DNA of 64,000 nucleotides, taken from NCBI RefSeq assembly GCF_014202425.1, contig NZ_JACHGT010000003.1, positions 124,001 to 188,000 on the forward strand. Direction: 5' to 3'. Positions 1 to 8,404 of the stretch are shown here, piece by piece. Below the pieces are notes generated by a model. It ran no database searches, was not told the DNA's origin, and saw only the letters and a program-made list of their open reading frames with translations. Position 1 is the first letter of the stretch. Each line of letters starts with the position of its first letter. The stretch comes from Phytomonospora endophytica. GTDB taxonomy: Bacteria > Actinomycetota > Actinomycetes > Mycobacteriales > Micromonosporaceae. The position numbers and the translations under genes were made by a program.

Positions 1-2
1 TC

Positions 3-497
3 GGGATGACCCACGCGGGGATCCTGCACCACTTCGGCTCGAAGGACGAGCTGCTCATCGAGGTGCTGCGCTACCGCGACCAGGCCGACTTCGAGGAACT
101 CGACGTCGACCACCTGCCGGAGGGCCTCGGGCTCTTCGCGCACCTGGTGCGGACCGCGCGGCTCAACGCGACCCGTCCCGGGATCGTCCAGTCCTACGCG
201 GTGCTGTCGGCCGAGTCGGTGACCGACGACCACCCGGCACAGGAATGGTTCCGGGCCCGCTTCGCGGGACTGCGGGTGATACTGGCCGACGCCCTGCGCG
301 AGGTCTGCGAAGCCGGCACCATGCCCGACGAGGAGGAGATCCGGGCCGCCGCCTCGGTGATCATCGGGCTCATGGACGGCCTCCAGATCCAGTGGCTGCT
401 CGACCAGAACTCCGTCGACCTGGCCTACACGACCGCGCTGGGAATCAACGCGGTCCTCGCGTCGCTGACCGGGGGAGCGGTGACCAAGGTGGAGTGA
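3..497 (+). CDS. TetR/AcrR family regulator, 3' part (truncated by window edge)
   Basis: This is the C-terminal part of a TetR-type transcriptional repressor whose start lies left of the window. The first visible residues (GILHHFGSKDELL) are the recognition helix and following turn that end a TetR DNA-binding domain, so roughly 30-40 residues are missing. The rest is an all-helical ligand-binding and dimerisation domain whose effector cannot be read from sequence. An MFS exporter follows in the same direction 132 bp downstream, with two palindromes in between, so this protein probably controls that exporter. That is inference from position. Confidence 0.85.
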   Translation, partial: GMTHAGILHHFGSKDELLIEVLRYRDQADFEELDVDHLPEGLGLFAHLVRTARLNATRPGIVQSYAVLSAESVTDDHPAQEWFRARFAGLRVILADALREVCEAGTMPDEEEIRAAASVIIGLMDGLQIQWLLDQNSVDLAYTTALGINAVLASLTGGAVTKVE

Positions 498-520
498 CGC
501 GGCCGTGATGGCGCGTGGAT

Positions 521-536
521 GCCGGACATGTCCGGC
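521..536. promoter_or_regulatory. 16-bp perfect palindrome between TetR gene and MFS gene
   Basis: GCCGGACATGTCCGGC is a perfect palindrome with no spacer, 24 bp after the TetR stop codon. It could be a TetR-dimer operator or the stem of a short terminator. No T-run follows, which favours the operator reading. Confidence 0.4.
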
Positions 537-581
537 GCCCGCGCTCCACTGTGATCCACATCCTCTTGCCGCCCATCCAAT

Positions 582-613
582 GGTAAGGAATGCTTCCCGA
601 AGAGCTCCTTACC
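582..613. promoter_or_regulatory. Inverted repeat just upstream of the MFS gene
   Basis: Eight-base arms GGTAAGGA (582-589) and TCCTTACC (606-613) flank a 16-base centre and end 16 bp before the MFS start codon. The arms are AT-richer than the surroundings. This fits a regulator-binding site over the promoter or leader of the exporter gene, with the upstream TetR protein as the obvious candidate. Confidence 0.4.
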
Positions 614-629
614 CTCGGAAGGAACGGCC

Positions 630-1868
630 GTGGTCGCCCTCGCCCCTCCCCGGACCTCCAGCGCCCTCTGGACCCGAAACTTCAGCCTCTACTTCACGGC
701 CCGCTCCGTCGCCCTCCTCGGTGACGGGATGCTCCCGGTCGCCGTCGCGCTCGCCGTCGGCGGCGCCGGCTTCGGCCCCACCGGCGTCGGACTCGTGCTC
801 GCCGCCTTCATGGTCCCCTTCGCGCTGCTGATCCTGTTCGGTGGCGTCTTCGCCGACCGCTTCACGGCCCGCCGGATGATGATCGGTGCCGATCTGGTCC
901 GGGTCGCCACGCAGTCCGTCGTCGCCGTGGCACTCTTCGCGGGCGAGCCCTCGCTGTGGCTGCTCGTCGCCATGTCGGCGATCGCCGGCGCGGCGGCGGC
1001 GATGTTCCAGCCGGGCGTCAACGGCATGGTCCGCCGGGTCGCCGCCGATCCTCAGCGCGCCAACGGAACCCTCCGCGTCGCCGACGCCATCGCCCAGCTC
1101 GCCGGGCCGGCGCTCTCGGCGATCCTCGTCGCCGCGATCAACGCCGGAGTCGTCTACGCCGTCAACGCCGCCACCTTCGCGGTGAGCGCGGTGTGCCTGC
1201 TCGCCCTGCGCCTCGGCGCGGAGCCGGTCGTGGAGAAGGGCACGTCGATGCTGCGCAAGCTGCGCGAAGGGTGGTTCGAGTTCTCCTCGCGCACCTGGAT
1301 GTGGGGTGTGATCGCGATCTTCTCCAGCATGGCGATGCTGACCTTCGCACCGCTGTACCCGCTCGGGTCGGCGCTGGTGACCGAGCGGCTCGGGCCGACC
1401 GCCTACGGCTGGGTCATGTCGGCGATGGGCGCCGGAACGATCCTGGGCGGGCTCATCGCCATCCGCCTTAAGCCGGTGCGCATGCTGCGGGCGGGAGCGG
1501 TCGCGCTCATCGGTTTCGCGCTGATGCCACTGGGCTACGCCGTCCACGCGCCCTTCGCCGGCCTGATCGCCCTGCACGTCCTGGGCGGCGCGTCCTGGGC
1601 GTTCTGGTCGGTCATGTGGTCGACGAGCGTGCAGACCCAGGTGGCGCCGGAGGTCCTCAACCGGGTGACGGCCTACGAGGTCGCCGGCTCGGTCGGCTCG
1701 ATCCCGATCGGGCAGGCGCTCGCCGGGCCGATGGCGGCGCTCGTCGGTGCCGAGGTCGTCATGGGCTTCGGGAGCGCGGTGGGCCTGGCCTGCTGCCTGG
1801 CACTGCTGGCCGTCCCGGCGATTCGCGGCCTGCGCAGGGCCGGTCTCGCCGAGCACGCGAAAGCCTGA
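630..1868 (+). CDS. MFS transporter (drug-efflux type)
   Basis: A 412-residue, very hydrophobic protein with about twelve membrane segments. It carries the loop 2-3 signature of the major facilitator superfamily (FADRFTARRMM, about residues 76-86). Proteins of this shape are proton-driven exporters in the cytoplasmic membrane, often for antibiotics or other toxic compounds. The GTG start is supported by GGAAGG seven bases upstream. The gene follows a TetR regulator and a pair of palindromes, the usual arrangement of an inducible efflux pump. The substrate is unknown. The C-terminus ends four bases before the stop codon of the convergent serpin-like gene. Confidence 0.9.
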   Translation: MVALAPPRTSSALWTRNFSLYFTARSVALLGDGMLPVAVALAVGGAGFGPTGVGLVLAAFMVPFALLILFGGVFADRFTARRMMIGADLVRVATQSVVAVALFAGEPSLWLLVAMSAIAGAAAAMFQPGVNGMVRRVAADPQRANGTLRVADAIAQLAGPALSAILVAAINAGVVYAVNAATFAVSAVCLLALRLGAEPVVEKGTSMLRKLREGWFEFSSRTWMWGVIAIFSSMAMLTFAPLYPLGSALVTERLGPTAYGWVMSAMGAGTILGGLIAIRLKPVRMLRAGAVALIGFALMPLGYAVHAPFAGLIALHVLGGASWAFWSVMWSTSVQTQVAPEVLNRVTAYEVAGSVGSIPIGQALAGPMAALVGAEVVMGFGSAVGLACCLALLAVPAIRGLRRAGLAEHAKA

Positions 1869-1872
1869 GCGC

Positions 1873-3066
1873 CTAGGCCTGGAAGCGTTTCGGCTCGTCG
1901 ACCCAGCCCGCTACGAGCGCGAGACCGGTCGGCCGGTGAACGGCGACGTACCCGAAAGGCCTGGTGAAGTCGACGGACACGACCTTGCGGTCGGCGCCCT
2001 CCGGAGGGGAGAAGGCACCGGTGCAGCGAAGGCCGACGACCGTCACCGCGGCCGCCTCGAAGCCCTTGGCGCTGAAGACGGCCACGGCCGACTGGGCGGC
2101 GTCGCTGACGGTGAGCCGGTCGGCGCTGACGCCGGGGAAGTGGTCGCCCGGGCCGGTCGCGATCCGCAGGCCGAAGACCTCGGCCAGGCCGAGGAGGTCG
2201 TGTTCGGCGGTGACGTCGAAGCCGACGGTGGTGACCCGCAGCAGCGGCGCCGGCGCGGCCTCATGGGAGGGTTCGGTCCCGACGGTGATGCCCGGGCCCT
2301 CCTCGGTTGCCGCGGTGGCGAGGCGGCCGTCGGCGGCGTGTACGGCGGTGGCGAGCACCTCCGCCGGGTCGGCGCCGGGCTCACCGATGGCCAGGTGCAC
2401 GTCGATGTCGTCGCGCCCGGTGACGGGGAGGATCGTGACACCGTCGGCGGTTCTGAGCGTGGTCAGATCGGACGTCGAGCGGGTCAGGCCGAGCCAGGGC
2501 CGGTCGGTGCGCCACGGCCCTGTCCGCGGCATCAGCGGGGCGTCGCTGAAGCGGTGGGCCCACTCGGTGCGCAGCGCGAGCGCGGTGGCCAGCACCAGCG
2601 TGGTCTCCGGCGTCAACACGATGGGCATCTGGCCGATGAGTCCCATCGTGCGTTCCTCGGCCCAGGCGTCGAGGGTGCGCTTGTCGGCGGCCAGGTCGCC
2701 GGTGAGGGCCCCCGCCCACGCGGCGGGAAGCCGGTCGGTCCAGGCCGGATCCAGGGTGATCCGCGGTGAGGCCCAGAATCCGGTGGAGAAGCGCAGCGCC
2801 GCCGATGCCGACAGCGCCGCGGCGTAGTCGCGGACGGCGTCGAGTGCCGTCGCCGGGTCGATCCCGACGGCCTCGGCGAGTTCGTCGCGGGCCTTCCCGG
2901 CGGCTCCGGCGGCCAAAGCCGCCAGCAGCGGCCATGCGCCCGCGCCGGACAGCACCGGCGACGGGCTCTCGACGGCCTTGAGCCATCTCACGGTCAGGTC
3001 GTTGGCTTCACGTACCCCGGCCACGCGGGTCAGCGCGTGGCCGGGCGGAGTCGATGCGGCGCCCAT
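1873..3066 (-). CDS. Serpin-family protein
   Basis: A 397-residue protein related to bacterial serpins, which are suicide inhibitors of serine proteases. Serpin-like marks are the early segment NPxxSxxGxWPLLAxLAxGA-type (here PVLSGAGAWPLLAALAAGA, about residues 37-55), a hinge-like stretch SAKGFEAAAVTVVG before the presumed reactive loop, and the C-terminal block RPFGYVAVHRPTGLALVAGWV that matches the serpin signature strand. There is no signal peptide, so it is probably cytoplasmic. The hinge is less Ala/Gly-rich than in strong inhibitors, so it may not inhibit. It sits alone between convergent and codirectional neighbours. Confidence 0.8.
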   Translation of the reverse strand: MGAASTPPGHALTRVAGVREANDLTVRWLKAVESPSPVLSGAGAWPLLAALAAGAAGKARDELAEAVGIDPATALDAVRDYAAALSASAALRFSTGFWASPRITLDPAWTDRLPAAWAGALTGDLAADKRTLDAWAEERTMGLIGQMPIVLTPETTLVLATALALRTEWAHRFSDAPLMPRTGPWRTDRPWLGLTRSTSDLTTLRTADGVTILPVTGRDDIDVHLAIGEPGADPAEVLATAVHAADGRLATAATEEGPGITVGTEPSHEAAPAPLLRVTTVGFDVTAEHDLLGLAEVFGLRIATGPGDHFPGVSADRLTVSDAAQSAVAVFSAKGFEAAAVTVVGLRCTGAFSPPEGADRKVVSVDFTRPFGYVAVHRPTGLALVAGWVDEPKRFQA

Positions 3067-3076
3067 GCGCCCGAAT

Positions 3077-3814
3077 CTAGCGGTCTGCGGCCACGCGGTC
3101 GAGCAGCTCGGCGAGCGCGACGGGCTCCGACAGCATCGGCCAGTGGCCGGTGGCGATGTCGAGACGCAGCCAGGACGGGTCGATCAGCGCGGTCAGCCAG
3201 GGGTTCCCGGCGTCGAGCATCATCCGGAAGTCCTCGCAGGCGATCAGGACCGGGCGCGGGGAGCCGGCCGGTTCCCCGCGCAGGCTCAGGCGCTGCTCGT
3301 AGGTGCCGAAAGGGTGCGGGGTGGCGAGCTCGCCGAAGAGTTTGAAGTGCTCGTCGGTCAGGCCAAGGATCGAACTGGCCTCGCCGAGCGCGTCGCGGCC
3401 GGGCATCGGGAAGCCCCATCCGTTGCCCGCCGCGACCAGCGCCCGCATCTCGTCGGCGCCCTCGGGCGGCATGAGGTCGAGCATGCCCTGGCCGTCGCCG
3501 AACGGTGCGCTGTCGACGTAGACGACGTCGGAGAGCCGGTCGCCGATCCGGTGCGCCACCGCGCCGACGACGATCCCGGAGTAGCTGTGCCCGACCAGGA
3601 CGACGTCGCGCAGGTCGCGTTCCTCGATGAAGCCGATGACGTCGGCGATGTGGGTCTCCAGGTCGATTCCCGAGCCGTCCTCGACGGCGCGCTCGGCCAG
3701 GCCCGTCAGGCTCAGCGGGTGCACCTCGTGCCCGCGCGCCCGCAGCGCTTCGGCGGTCTCGCGCCACGCCCACTCGCCGAGCCAGGCACCGGGGACGAGA
3801 ATGTAGGTCGACAT
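3077..3814 (-). CDS. Alpha/beta-fold hydrolase
   Basis: A 245-residue alpha/beta hydrolase. It begins with the family strand and oxyanion turn (ILVPGAWLGEWAW), has the nucleophile elbow GHSYSG and a late GHWPM with the candidate catalytic His. The start at 3814 is chosen because a GGAGC ribosome site lies just upstream and the reading frame before it does not resemble the family. It resembles small esterases and lactonases of the EstC type, but the substrate cannot be told. It is divergent from a WYL-domain regulator over an 81-bp gap that contains a palindrome, so it is probably the regulator's target. Confidence 0.85.
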   Translation of the reverse strand: MSTYILVPGAWLGEWAWRETAEALRARGHEVHPLSLTGLAERAVEDGSGIDLETHIADVIGFIEERDLRDVVLVGHSYSGIVVGAVAHRIGDRLSDVVYVDSAPFGDGQGMLDLMPPEGADEMRALVAAGNGWGFPMPGRDALGEASSILGLTDEHFKLFGELATPHPFGTYEQRLSLRGEPAGSPRPVLIACEDFRMMLDAGNPWLTALIDPSWLRLDIATGHWPMLSEPVALAELLDRVAADR

Positions 3815-3858
3815 CGTTGTGCTCCTTCGTTTTCGGCTGTGCCCGAAGCCTATGATCA

Positions 3859-3883
3859 AATGCGGGCGATATCCGCCCGCATT
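3859..3883. promoter_or_regulatory. Candidate WYL-regulator operator
   Basis: Perfect 10-base arms AATGCGGGCG (3859-3868) and CGCCCGCATT (3874-3883) with a five-base centre lie in the gap between the divergent hydrolase and regulator genes, 13 bp before the regulator start codon. This is the expected place for a regulator that controls itself and the divergent gene. Confidence 0.6.
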
Positions 3884-3895
3884 AAGCTGTGCGAG

Positions 3896-4852
3896 ATGTC
3901 ATACCCCAGCACCCGGATCCTGGCGCTGCTCGAACTGCTCCAGACCTACCCCGGACTCACCGGCGCCGAGCTCGCCGAACGACTCGACGTCGACCCCCGC
4001 ACCCTGCGCCGCTACACCGAGAGACTTGTCGAACTGGGCATCCCGGTCACCGCCGCCCGCGGCCGTTACGGCGGCTACCGGCTCCAGCCCGGCTACAAGC
4101 TCCCGCCGCTGATGTTCACCGACGCCGAGGCCGTGGCGGTAACCCTCGGCCTGCTCGCCGCACGGCATCTTGGCCTGTCGACCGTGGAGAGTTCCGCCGA
4201 CCTCGCGCTGGCCAAACTGCGCCGGGTCCTGCCCGACGCCGTCCGCGACCAGGCGGGCGCGCTGGAGACGACACTGGGCTTCACCTCCCGCGCCACGACC
4301 GCGGTCGGCCCGAGCACTCCGGTCCTGCTCACCCTCAGCGAAGCCGTCGCCTCCCGCAAACGCGTCCACCTCGCCTACACCTCCTGGCGCGGCGAGGACA
4401 GCGAACGCGACCTCGACCCCTACGGCGTCGTCTTCCACTCCGGCCGCTGGTACGTGACCGGACACGACCACCGCAGCGGCGAACGCCGCACCTTCCGCCT
4501 CGACCGGATCGCCTCGGCACGCCTGGGCGAGGAGGGTTTCGAGGCGCCCGGCGGCTTCGACCCGGTCGCCCAGATCGTCGGTTCCCTGGCGGCCGTGCCG
4601 TACCGCTGGGAGTGCGAGGTCGTCCTGCGGACCTCCCTCGACGAGGCCCGCGCGGCGCTGCCCCGGGCAATCGGTGAATTGTCGGTGACGGGTGAGGGTG
4701 TGCTCCTGCGCTCCCGCGCGGAGCGGCTCGACGGCATGGCGCGCATGCTGGCGGGTCTCGGCTGGTCCTTCACCGTCCGGCGCCCGGCGGAGCTCCGCAC
4801 GGCCGTTCGCGAACTCGCCGACCGCTTGTCCGATTACGCCGGAACGGATTGA
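3896..4852 (+). CDS. YafY/WYL-domain transcriptional regulator
   Basis: A 318-residue regulator. Residues 1-60 form a DeoR/HTH_11-type winged helix (RILALLELLQTYPGLTGAELAERL). The middle holds the WYL domain, with YTSWRGEDSERDLDPYGVV and the WYVTGHD segment that stands where the name-giving Trp-Tyr-Leu lies. A C-terminal WCX-like extension follows. WYL domains are thought to sense small molecules or nucleic-acid fragments, and the family usually represses a neighbouring gene. The start at 3896 is chosen because the helix-turn-helix begins immediately after it. The divergent hydrolase and the palindrome between them support a local regulatory pair. Confidence 0.9.
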   Translation: MSYPSTRILALLELLQTYPGLTGAELAERLDVDPRTLRRYTERLVELGIPVTAARGRYGGYRLQPGYKLPPLMFTDAEAVAVTLGLLAARHLGLSTVESSADLALAKLRRVLPDAVRDQAGALETTLGFTSRATTAVGPSTPVLLTLSEAVASRKRVHLAYTSWRGEDSERDLDPYGVVFHSGRWYVTGHDHRSGERRTFRLDRIASARLGEEGFEAPGGFDPVAQIVGSLAAVPYRWECEVVLRTSLDEARAALPRAIGELSVTGEGVLLRSRAERLDGMARMLAGLGWSFTVRRPAELRTAVRELADRLSDYAGTD

Positions 4853-4930
4853 TCCGCGTACGCCGACGGGCACCTTTTCGTCGCACCGGCACGGTACGGT
4901 CTACGGCACGGCACGAGGAGTGACGAAACC

Positions 4931-5314
4931 ATGGCCCGTGTGACCGCACGACGGATCTGGCACGCACCGGACCCCGAGTGGTACGTGGCCCGGATCTGCT
5001 TCAAGACCGGACCACCGCGGTTCGGCCGTACCCCGAGTCCACCCGCCACGACATCCTCTCCCGCCGCGTCAGACGCGGCGCCGGGCCGGGCGTGCGACCC
5101 CGTCAGGGTCCGCCGCCGGTACCGATTCCCCTCCCGAAGCACCGGTGGAGACAGCCTTCGCTTCGGAGAGATCCCCCGCACGGACCACCGCGGCACCCCG
5201 CGGCGCTTCACCGCGCCCACCGTGTCGCGGCGACGGACCGCGCCCGGGGGATGGGGAAGCCGCGTGCGGCCTCGTGCCTTCCCACCCATCACCCACCCCG
5301 GAGGTGTGCCGTGA
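4931..5314 (+). pseudogene. egtA: egtA remnant (N-terminal fragment of ergothioneine glutamate-cysteine ligase)
   Basis: The reading frame opens with a GAGGAG site and ATG. It encodes a start like EgtA, with YVARICFKTGPPR at residues 18-30, which matches the conserved N-terminal block of actinobacterial EgtA (AEEYV-x-CFKTGPP type). After that the match stops at once. The remaining roughly 95 codons are Pro/Arg/Ser-rich, look like out-of-frame GC-rich sequence, and contain none of the ligase domain, which normally adds some 370 residues. The frame ends in TGA overlapping the egtB start. I read it as a large internal deletion that left the promoter-proximal end. A short functional leader peptide is a less likely alternative. 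Confidence 0.6.
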
Positions 5315-6609
5315 CAACGGATCTGCGCGCCCGTACCGCCGTTGAGCTGCTGCGCGCACGTAGACGCAGCATCGCCTTGACCGACGCCGTCGACGACGGC
5401 GACCTGGTCCGGCAGCATTCGCCGCTGATGTCGCCGCTGGTCTGGGATCTGGCGCACATCGGCAATCAGGAGGAGCTGTGGCTCGTCCGCGATGTCGGCG
5501 GGCGCGATCCGGTGCGGGTCGACATCGACAGGTTCTATGACGCCTTCAAGCACCCCCGGGCCGACCGCCCCTCCCTGCCGCTGCTCGGCCCGCGCGAGGC
5601 CCGGTCCTACGTCGGCACCGTTCGCGACAAGGTCCTCGACATCCTCGACACGGTCCCCTTGGAGGGCCGCCGCCTGGTCGAGCAGGGTTTCGCCTTCGGG
5701 ATGATCGTGCAGCACGAGCAGCAGCACTGCGAGACGATGCTCGCCACCCACCAGTTGCGCGCGGGCGAGGCGGTGCTCACCGCTCCGTCGCCGCCGTCGG
5801 CACAGGCCGGCGTCTACGGCGAGGTTCTCGTCCCCGGCGGGCCGTTCACGATGGGCACGTCCACCGAGCGCTGGGCGCTCGACAACGAACGCCCCGCCCA
5901 CACCGTCGACGTGCCCGCCTTCTTCATCGAGACCGCCCCGGTCACCAACGCCCGCTTCGCCGAGTTCATCGACGACGGCGGCTATCTCGACCGTCGCTGG
6001 TGGAGCGAGCCCGGCTGGCGCCACCGGGTCGAGGCGGGCCTGGAAGGGCCGATGCACTGGCACGGCGACGGCACCCGCACGCACTTCGGGCACCGCGCGC
6101 CCGTCGAGCCCGACGCCCCCGTCGTGCACGTCGGCTACCACGAGGCCGACGCCTTCGCGCGCTGGTCGCGTAAGCGCCTGCCCACCGAGGCGGAGTGGGA
6201 GAAGGCCGCCCGCTTCGACCCGGTGAGCGGCCGTTCGCGCCGCTATCCCTGGGGCGATGCCGATCCCGGCGAAGCGCACGCCAACCTCGGCCAGCGGCAC
6301 CTGCGGCCCGCACCGGTCGGCGCGTATCCCGACGGCGCCTCACCACTCGGCGTCCACCAGCTCATCGGCGACGTGTGGGAGTGGACCGCCACCGACTTCG
6401 CCGGCTACCCGGGCTTCGTGGCCTTCCCCTACCGCGAGTACTCCGAGGTCTTCTTCGGCCCGACCTACAAGGTCCTGCGCGGCGGCTCCTTCGGCACCGA
6501 CGCCTCGGCCTGCCGGGGCACCTTCCGCAACTGGGACCTGCCGATCCGGCGGCAGATCTTCAGCGGCATCCGGCTCGCCCGCGACCCGCGCCCCGGCGAG
6601 GTGGGCTGA
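5311..6609 (+). CDS. egtB: Ergothioneine biosynthesis protein EgtB (sulfoxide synthase)
   Basis: A non-heme iron enzyme that joins a thiol (gamma-glutamylcysteine in the mycobacterial pathway) to trimethylhistidine (hercynine) as a sulfoxide, in the cytoplasm. The 432-residue length is normal. The N-terminal DinB-like domain carries the iron ligands His49 and the HEQQH pair His135/His139. The C-terminal half is a formylglycine-generating-enzyme-like fold (VPGGPFTMGT and RGGSFGTD). The GTG start at 5311 has GGAGG just upstream and matches the family N-terminus (DLRARTAVELL). It overlaps egtC by one base. The partner gene egtA is broken, so the origin of the thiol substrate is open. Confidence 0.95.
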   Translation: MTTDLRARTAVELLRARRRSIALTDAVDDGDLVRQHSPLMSPLVWDLAHIGNQEELWLVRDVGGRDPVRVDIDRFYDAFKHPRADRPSLPLLGPREARSYVGTVRDKVLDILDTVPLEGRRLVEQGFAFGMIVQHEQQHCETMLATHQLRAGEAVLTAPSPPSAQAGVYGEVLVPGGPFTMGTSTERWALDNERPAHTVDVPAFFIETAPVTNARFAEFIDDGGYLDRRWWSEPGWRHRVEAGLEGPMHWHGDGTRTHFGHRAPVEPDAPVVHVGYHEADAFARWSRKRLPTEAEWEKAARFDPVSGRSRRYPWGDADPGEAHANLGQRHLRPAPVGAYPDGASPLGVHQLIGDVWEWTATDFAGYPGFVAFPYREYSEVFFGPTYKVLRGGSFGTDASACRGTFRNWDLPIRRQIFSGIRLARDPRPGEVG

Positions 6610-7346
6610 TGTGCCGGCACCTGGTCTACCTCGGGCCGCGGGTGCCGCTGGCGACGGTCCTGATCGCACCCGAGTTCTCCCTGCTCACGCAGAGCTGGGC
6701 ACCGCGCGACATGCGCGAGGGCGGGACGATCAACGCCGACGGTTTCGGGATCGGCTGGTACGCGGGGGGACGCGCCGTCCGGTACCGGCGTGACCGCCCC
6801 ATGTGGACCGACGCGGATCTGGCCGGGCTCGCCGAGGTCACCGTCACCGGTGCCCTGCTGGCGGCGGTCCGCTCCGGGACGGTCGGTATGCCCGTGGTGG
6901 AGACGGCCTGCGCCCCTTTCGGGGAAGGGAACTGGCTGTTCAGTCACAACGGCGTGGTGACCGGCTGGCCCGGCAGCCTCGCGGGGCTCGCCGCCGCTCT
7001 GCCGCCCGTCGACCTGTACACCCTCGACGCCCCCACCGACTCGGCGCTGCTGTGGGCGCTGCTGCGCCACAAGCTGCGGCACGGCACGGCCCCCGACCGG
7101 GCCCTGCCCGAACTGGTCGCCGAGGTCGAGGCCGCCGCACCCGGCTCCCGGCTCAACCTCCTGCTCACCGACGGGTGCGGCGCCTGGGCGACCACCGTCG
7201 GCCACTCGCTGTCGATCAAACACCGCGGAGGCGTCGTCCTGATCGCCTCCGAACCGCACGACCGCTGCACCGACTGGATCCCGGTACCCGACCGGCACCT
7301 GGTGTCCGCCGACCCGTCCATGTACACAGTGGAGGCAATCGTATGA
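6609..7346 (+). CDS. egtC: Ergothioneine biosynthesis protein EgtC (gamma-glutamyl hydrolase)
   Basis: A class II glutamine amidotransferase-like hydrolase that removes the gamma-glutamyl group from the EgtB product. The nucleophile is Cys2, exposed after loss of Met1 (MCRHLVYLG). The conserved DGFGIGWY and FSHNG blocks of the Ntn-hydrolase fold are present. The length of 245 residues is typical. Translation is coupled to egtB by a TGATG overlap and to egtD by ATGA. Keeping egtC intact implies that a gamma-glutamyl intermediate is still made, which is odd beside the broken egtA. Confidence 0.95.
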   Translation: MCRHLVYLGPRVPLATVLIAPEFSLLTQSWAPRDMREGGTINADGFGIGWYAGGRAVRYRRDRPMWTDADLAGLAEVTVTGALLAAVRSGTVGMPVVETACAPFGEGNWLFSHNGVVTGWPGSLAGLAAALPPVDLYTLDAPTDSALLWALLRHKLRHGTAPDRALPELVAEVEAAAPGSRLNLLLTDGCGAWATTVGHSLSIKHRGGVVLIASEPHDRCTDWIPVPDRHLVSADPSMYTVEAIV

Positions 7347-8317
7347 CCGTTGACGTGCGCATCGACGTCCATCTGACCGGCGAGGACCTGGCCGCACAGC
7401 TCCGCTCCGACGTCCACACCGGGCTGTCGAAGCGCCCGCGCCGGCTACCGCCGAAATGGTTCTACGACCCACGCGGCAGCGAACTCTTCGAACGGATCAC
7501 CCGCCTGCCCGAGTACTACCCGACCCGCACCGAACGCGCGATCCTGGCCGAAGGCGCCGCCGGCGTCGCCGAGATCAGCGGAGCAAAGACCCTGGTGGAA
7601 CTCGGCTCGGGCTCCTCGGAGAAGACCCGCCTGCTACTGGACGCCCTGCGCGCGCAGGGCACACTCGCGCGCTTCGTGCCGCTCGACGTCTCGGAGGCCG
7701 CGCTGCGCGAGGCGACCACGCGGATCGGCACCGACTACCCCGGCCTGGAGGTGCACGGCCTCGTCGCTGACTTCACCCGCCACCTCGACCGCATCCCCAA
7801 CGGAGACGGGCGGCTCATCGCCTTCCTCGGCGGCACGATCGGCAACCTGGAACCGGGCGAACGCGCCCGGTTCTTCGGTGAACTGAGGGCCGCCCTGCAC
7901 GACGGTGAACGACTGCTCCTCGGCGCCGACCTCGTCAAGGACACCGGCACGCTCGTCGCCGCCTACGACGACGCCGCCGGCGTCACCGCCGAGTTCAACC
8001 GCAACGTCCTGAGCGTCCTCAACACCCGCCTCGGCGCCGACTTCGACCCCGGCGCCTTCGAACACGTCGCGCGCTGGGATCCGCGCAACGCGTGGATCGA
8101 GATGCTGCTGCGCTCCACGAAGACCCAGACCGCGACCATCCCCGAGCTCGACATGACCGTCGCCTTCGAGGAGGGCGAGGAACTGCGCACCGAGATCTCG
8201 GCGAAGTTCACCGTCACCGGTCTCGCCGAGGAACTCGCCGCGGCGGGCTTCGCCCACGAGCACACGTGGACCGACCCCGCCGACGCCTTCGCGCTGCTGC
8301 TGGCCAGAGCCGCATAG
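7343..8317 (+). CDS. egtD: L-histidine N-alpha-methyltransferase EgtD
   Basis: A SAM-dependent enzyme that trimethylates L-histidine to hercynine, the first step of ergothioneine synthesis. The 324-residue protein has the family N-terminal block (LPPKWFYDPRGSELFERI), the SAM-binding motif LVELGSGSSEKT, and FLGGTIGNL. The start codon overlaps the egtC stop, and a GGAGG ribosome site lies inside the end of egtC. It is the last gene of the operon, followed within 6 bp by a strong hairpin. Confidence 0.95.
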   Translation: MTVDVRIDVHLTGEDLAAQLRSDVHTGLSKRPRRLPPKWFYDPRGSELFERITRLPEYYPTRTERAILAEGAAGVAEISGAKTLVELGSGSSEKTRLLLDALRAQGTLARFVPLDVSEAALREATTRIGTDYPGLEVHGLVADFTRHLDRIPNGDGRLIAFLGGTIGNLEPGERARFFGELRAALHDGERLLLGADLVKDTGTLVAAYDDAAGVTAEFNRNVLSVLNTRLGADFDPGAFEHVARWDPRNAWIEMLLRSTKTQTATIPELDMTVAFEEGEELRTEISAKFTVTGLAEELAAAGFAHEHTWTDPADAFALLLARAA

Positions 8318-8322
8318 AACGA

Positions 8323-8358
8323 GCGCGGCGGCGGGCACACGGGCGCCCGCCGCCGCGC
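8323..8358. terminator. Hairpin after egtD
   Basis: Perfect 14-base arms (8323-8336 and 8345-8358, GC-only) with an eight-base loop begin five bases after the egtD stop codon. There is no U-tract, as is common in high-GC actinomycetes. It most likely ends the egt transcript. Confidence 0.7.
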
Positions 8359-8404
8359 ACGGAATCGGCTTGACGCCCGCCCGGCCTGCGGCCACCGTGT
8401 CGCC

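Noticed and set aside
4834-6300. Minus-strand open frame of 488 codons opposite egtB
   Set aside because: No recognisable domain and antisense to an intact egtB with its iron ligands.
5311-6609. EgtB as the formylglycine-generating enzyme for the sulfatase at 50737-52158
   Set aside because: The protein has the N-terminal DinB iron-binding domain and sits with egtC and egtD; the shared fold does not imply formylglycine formation.
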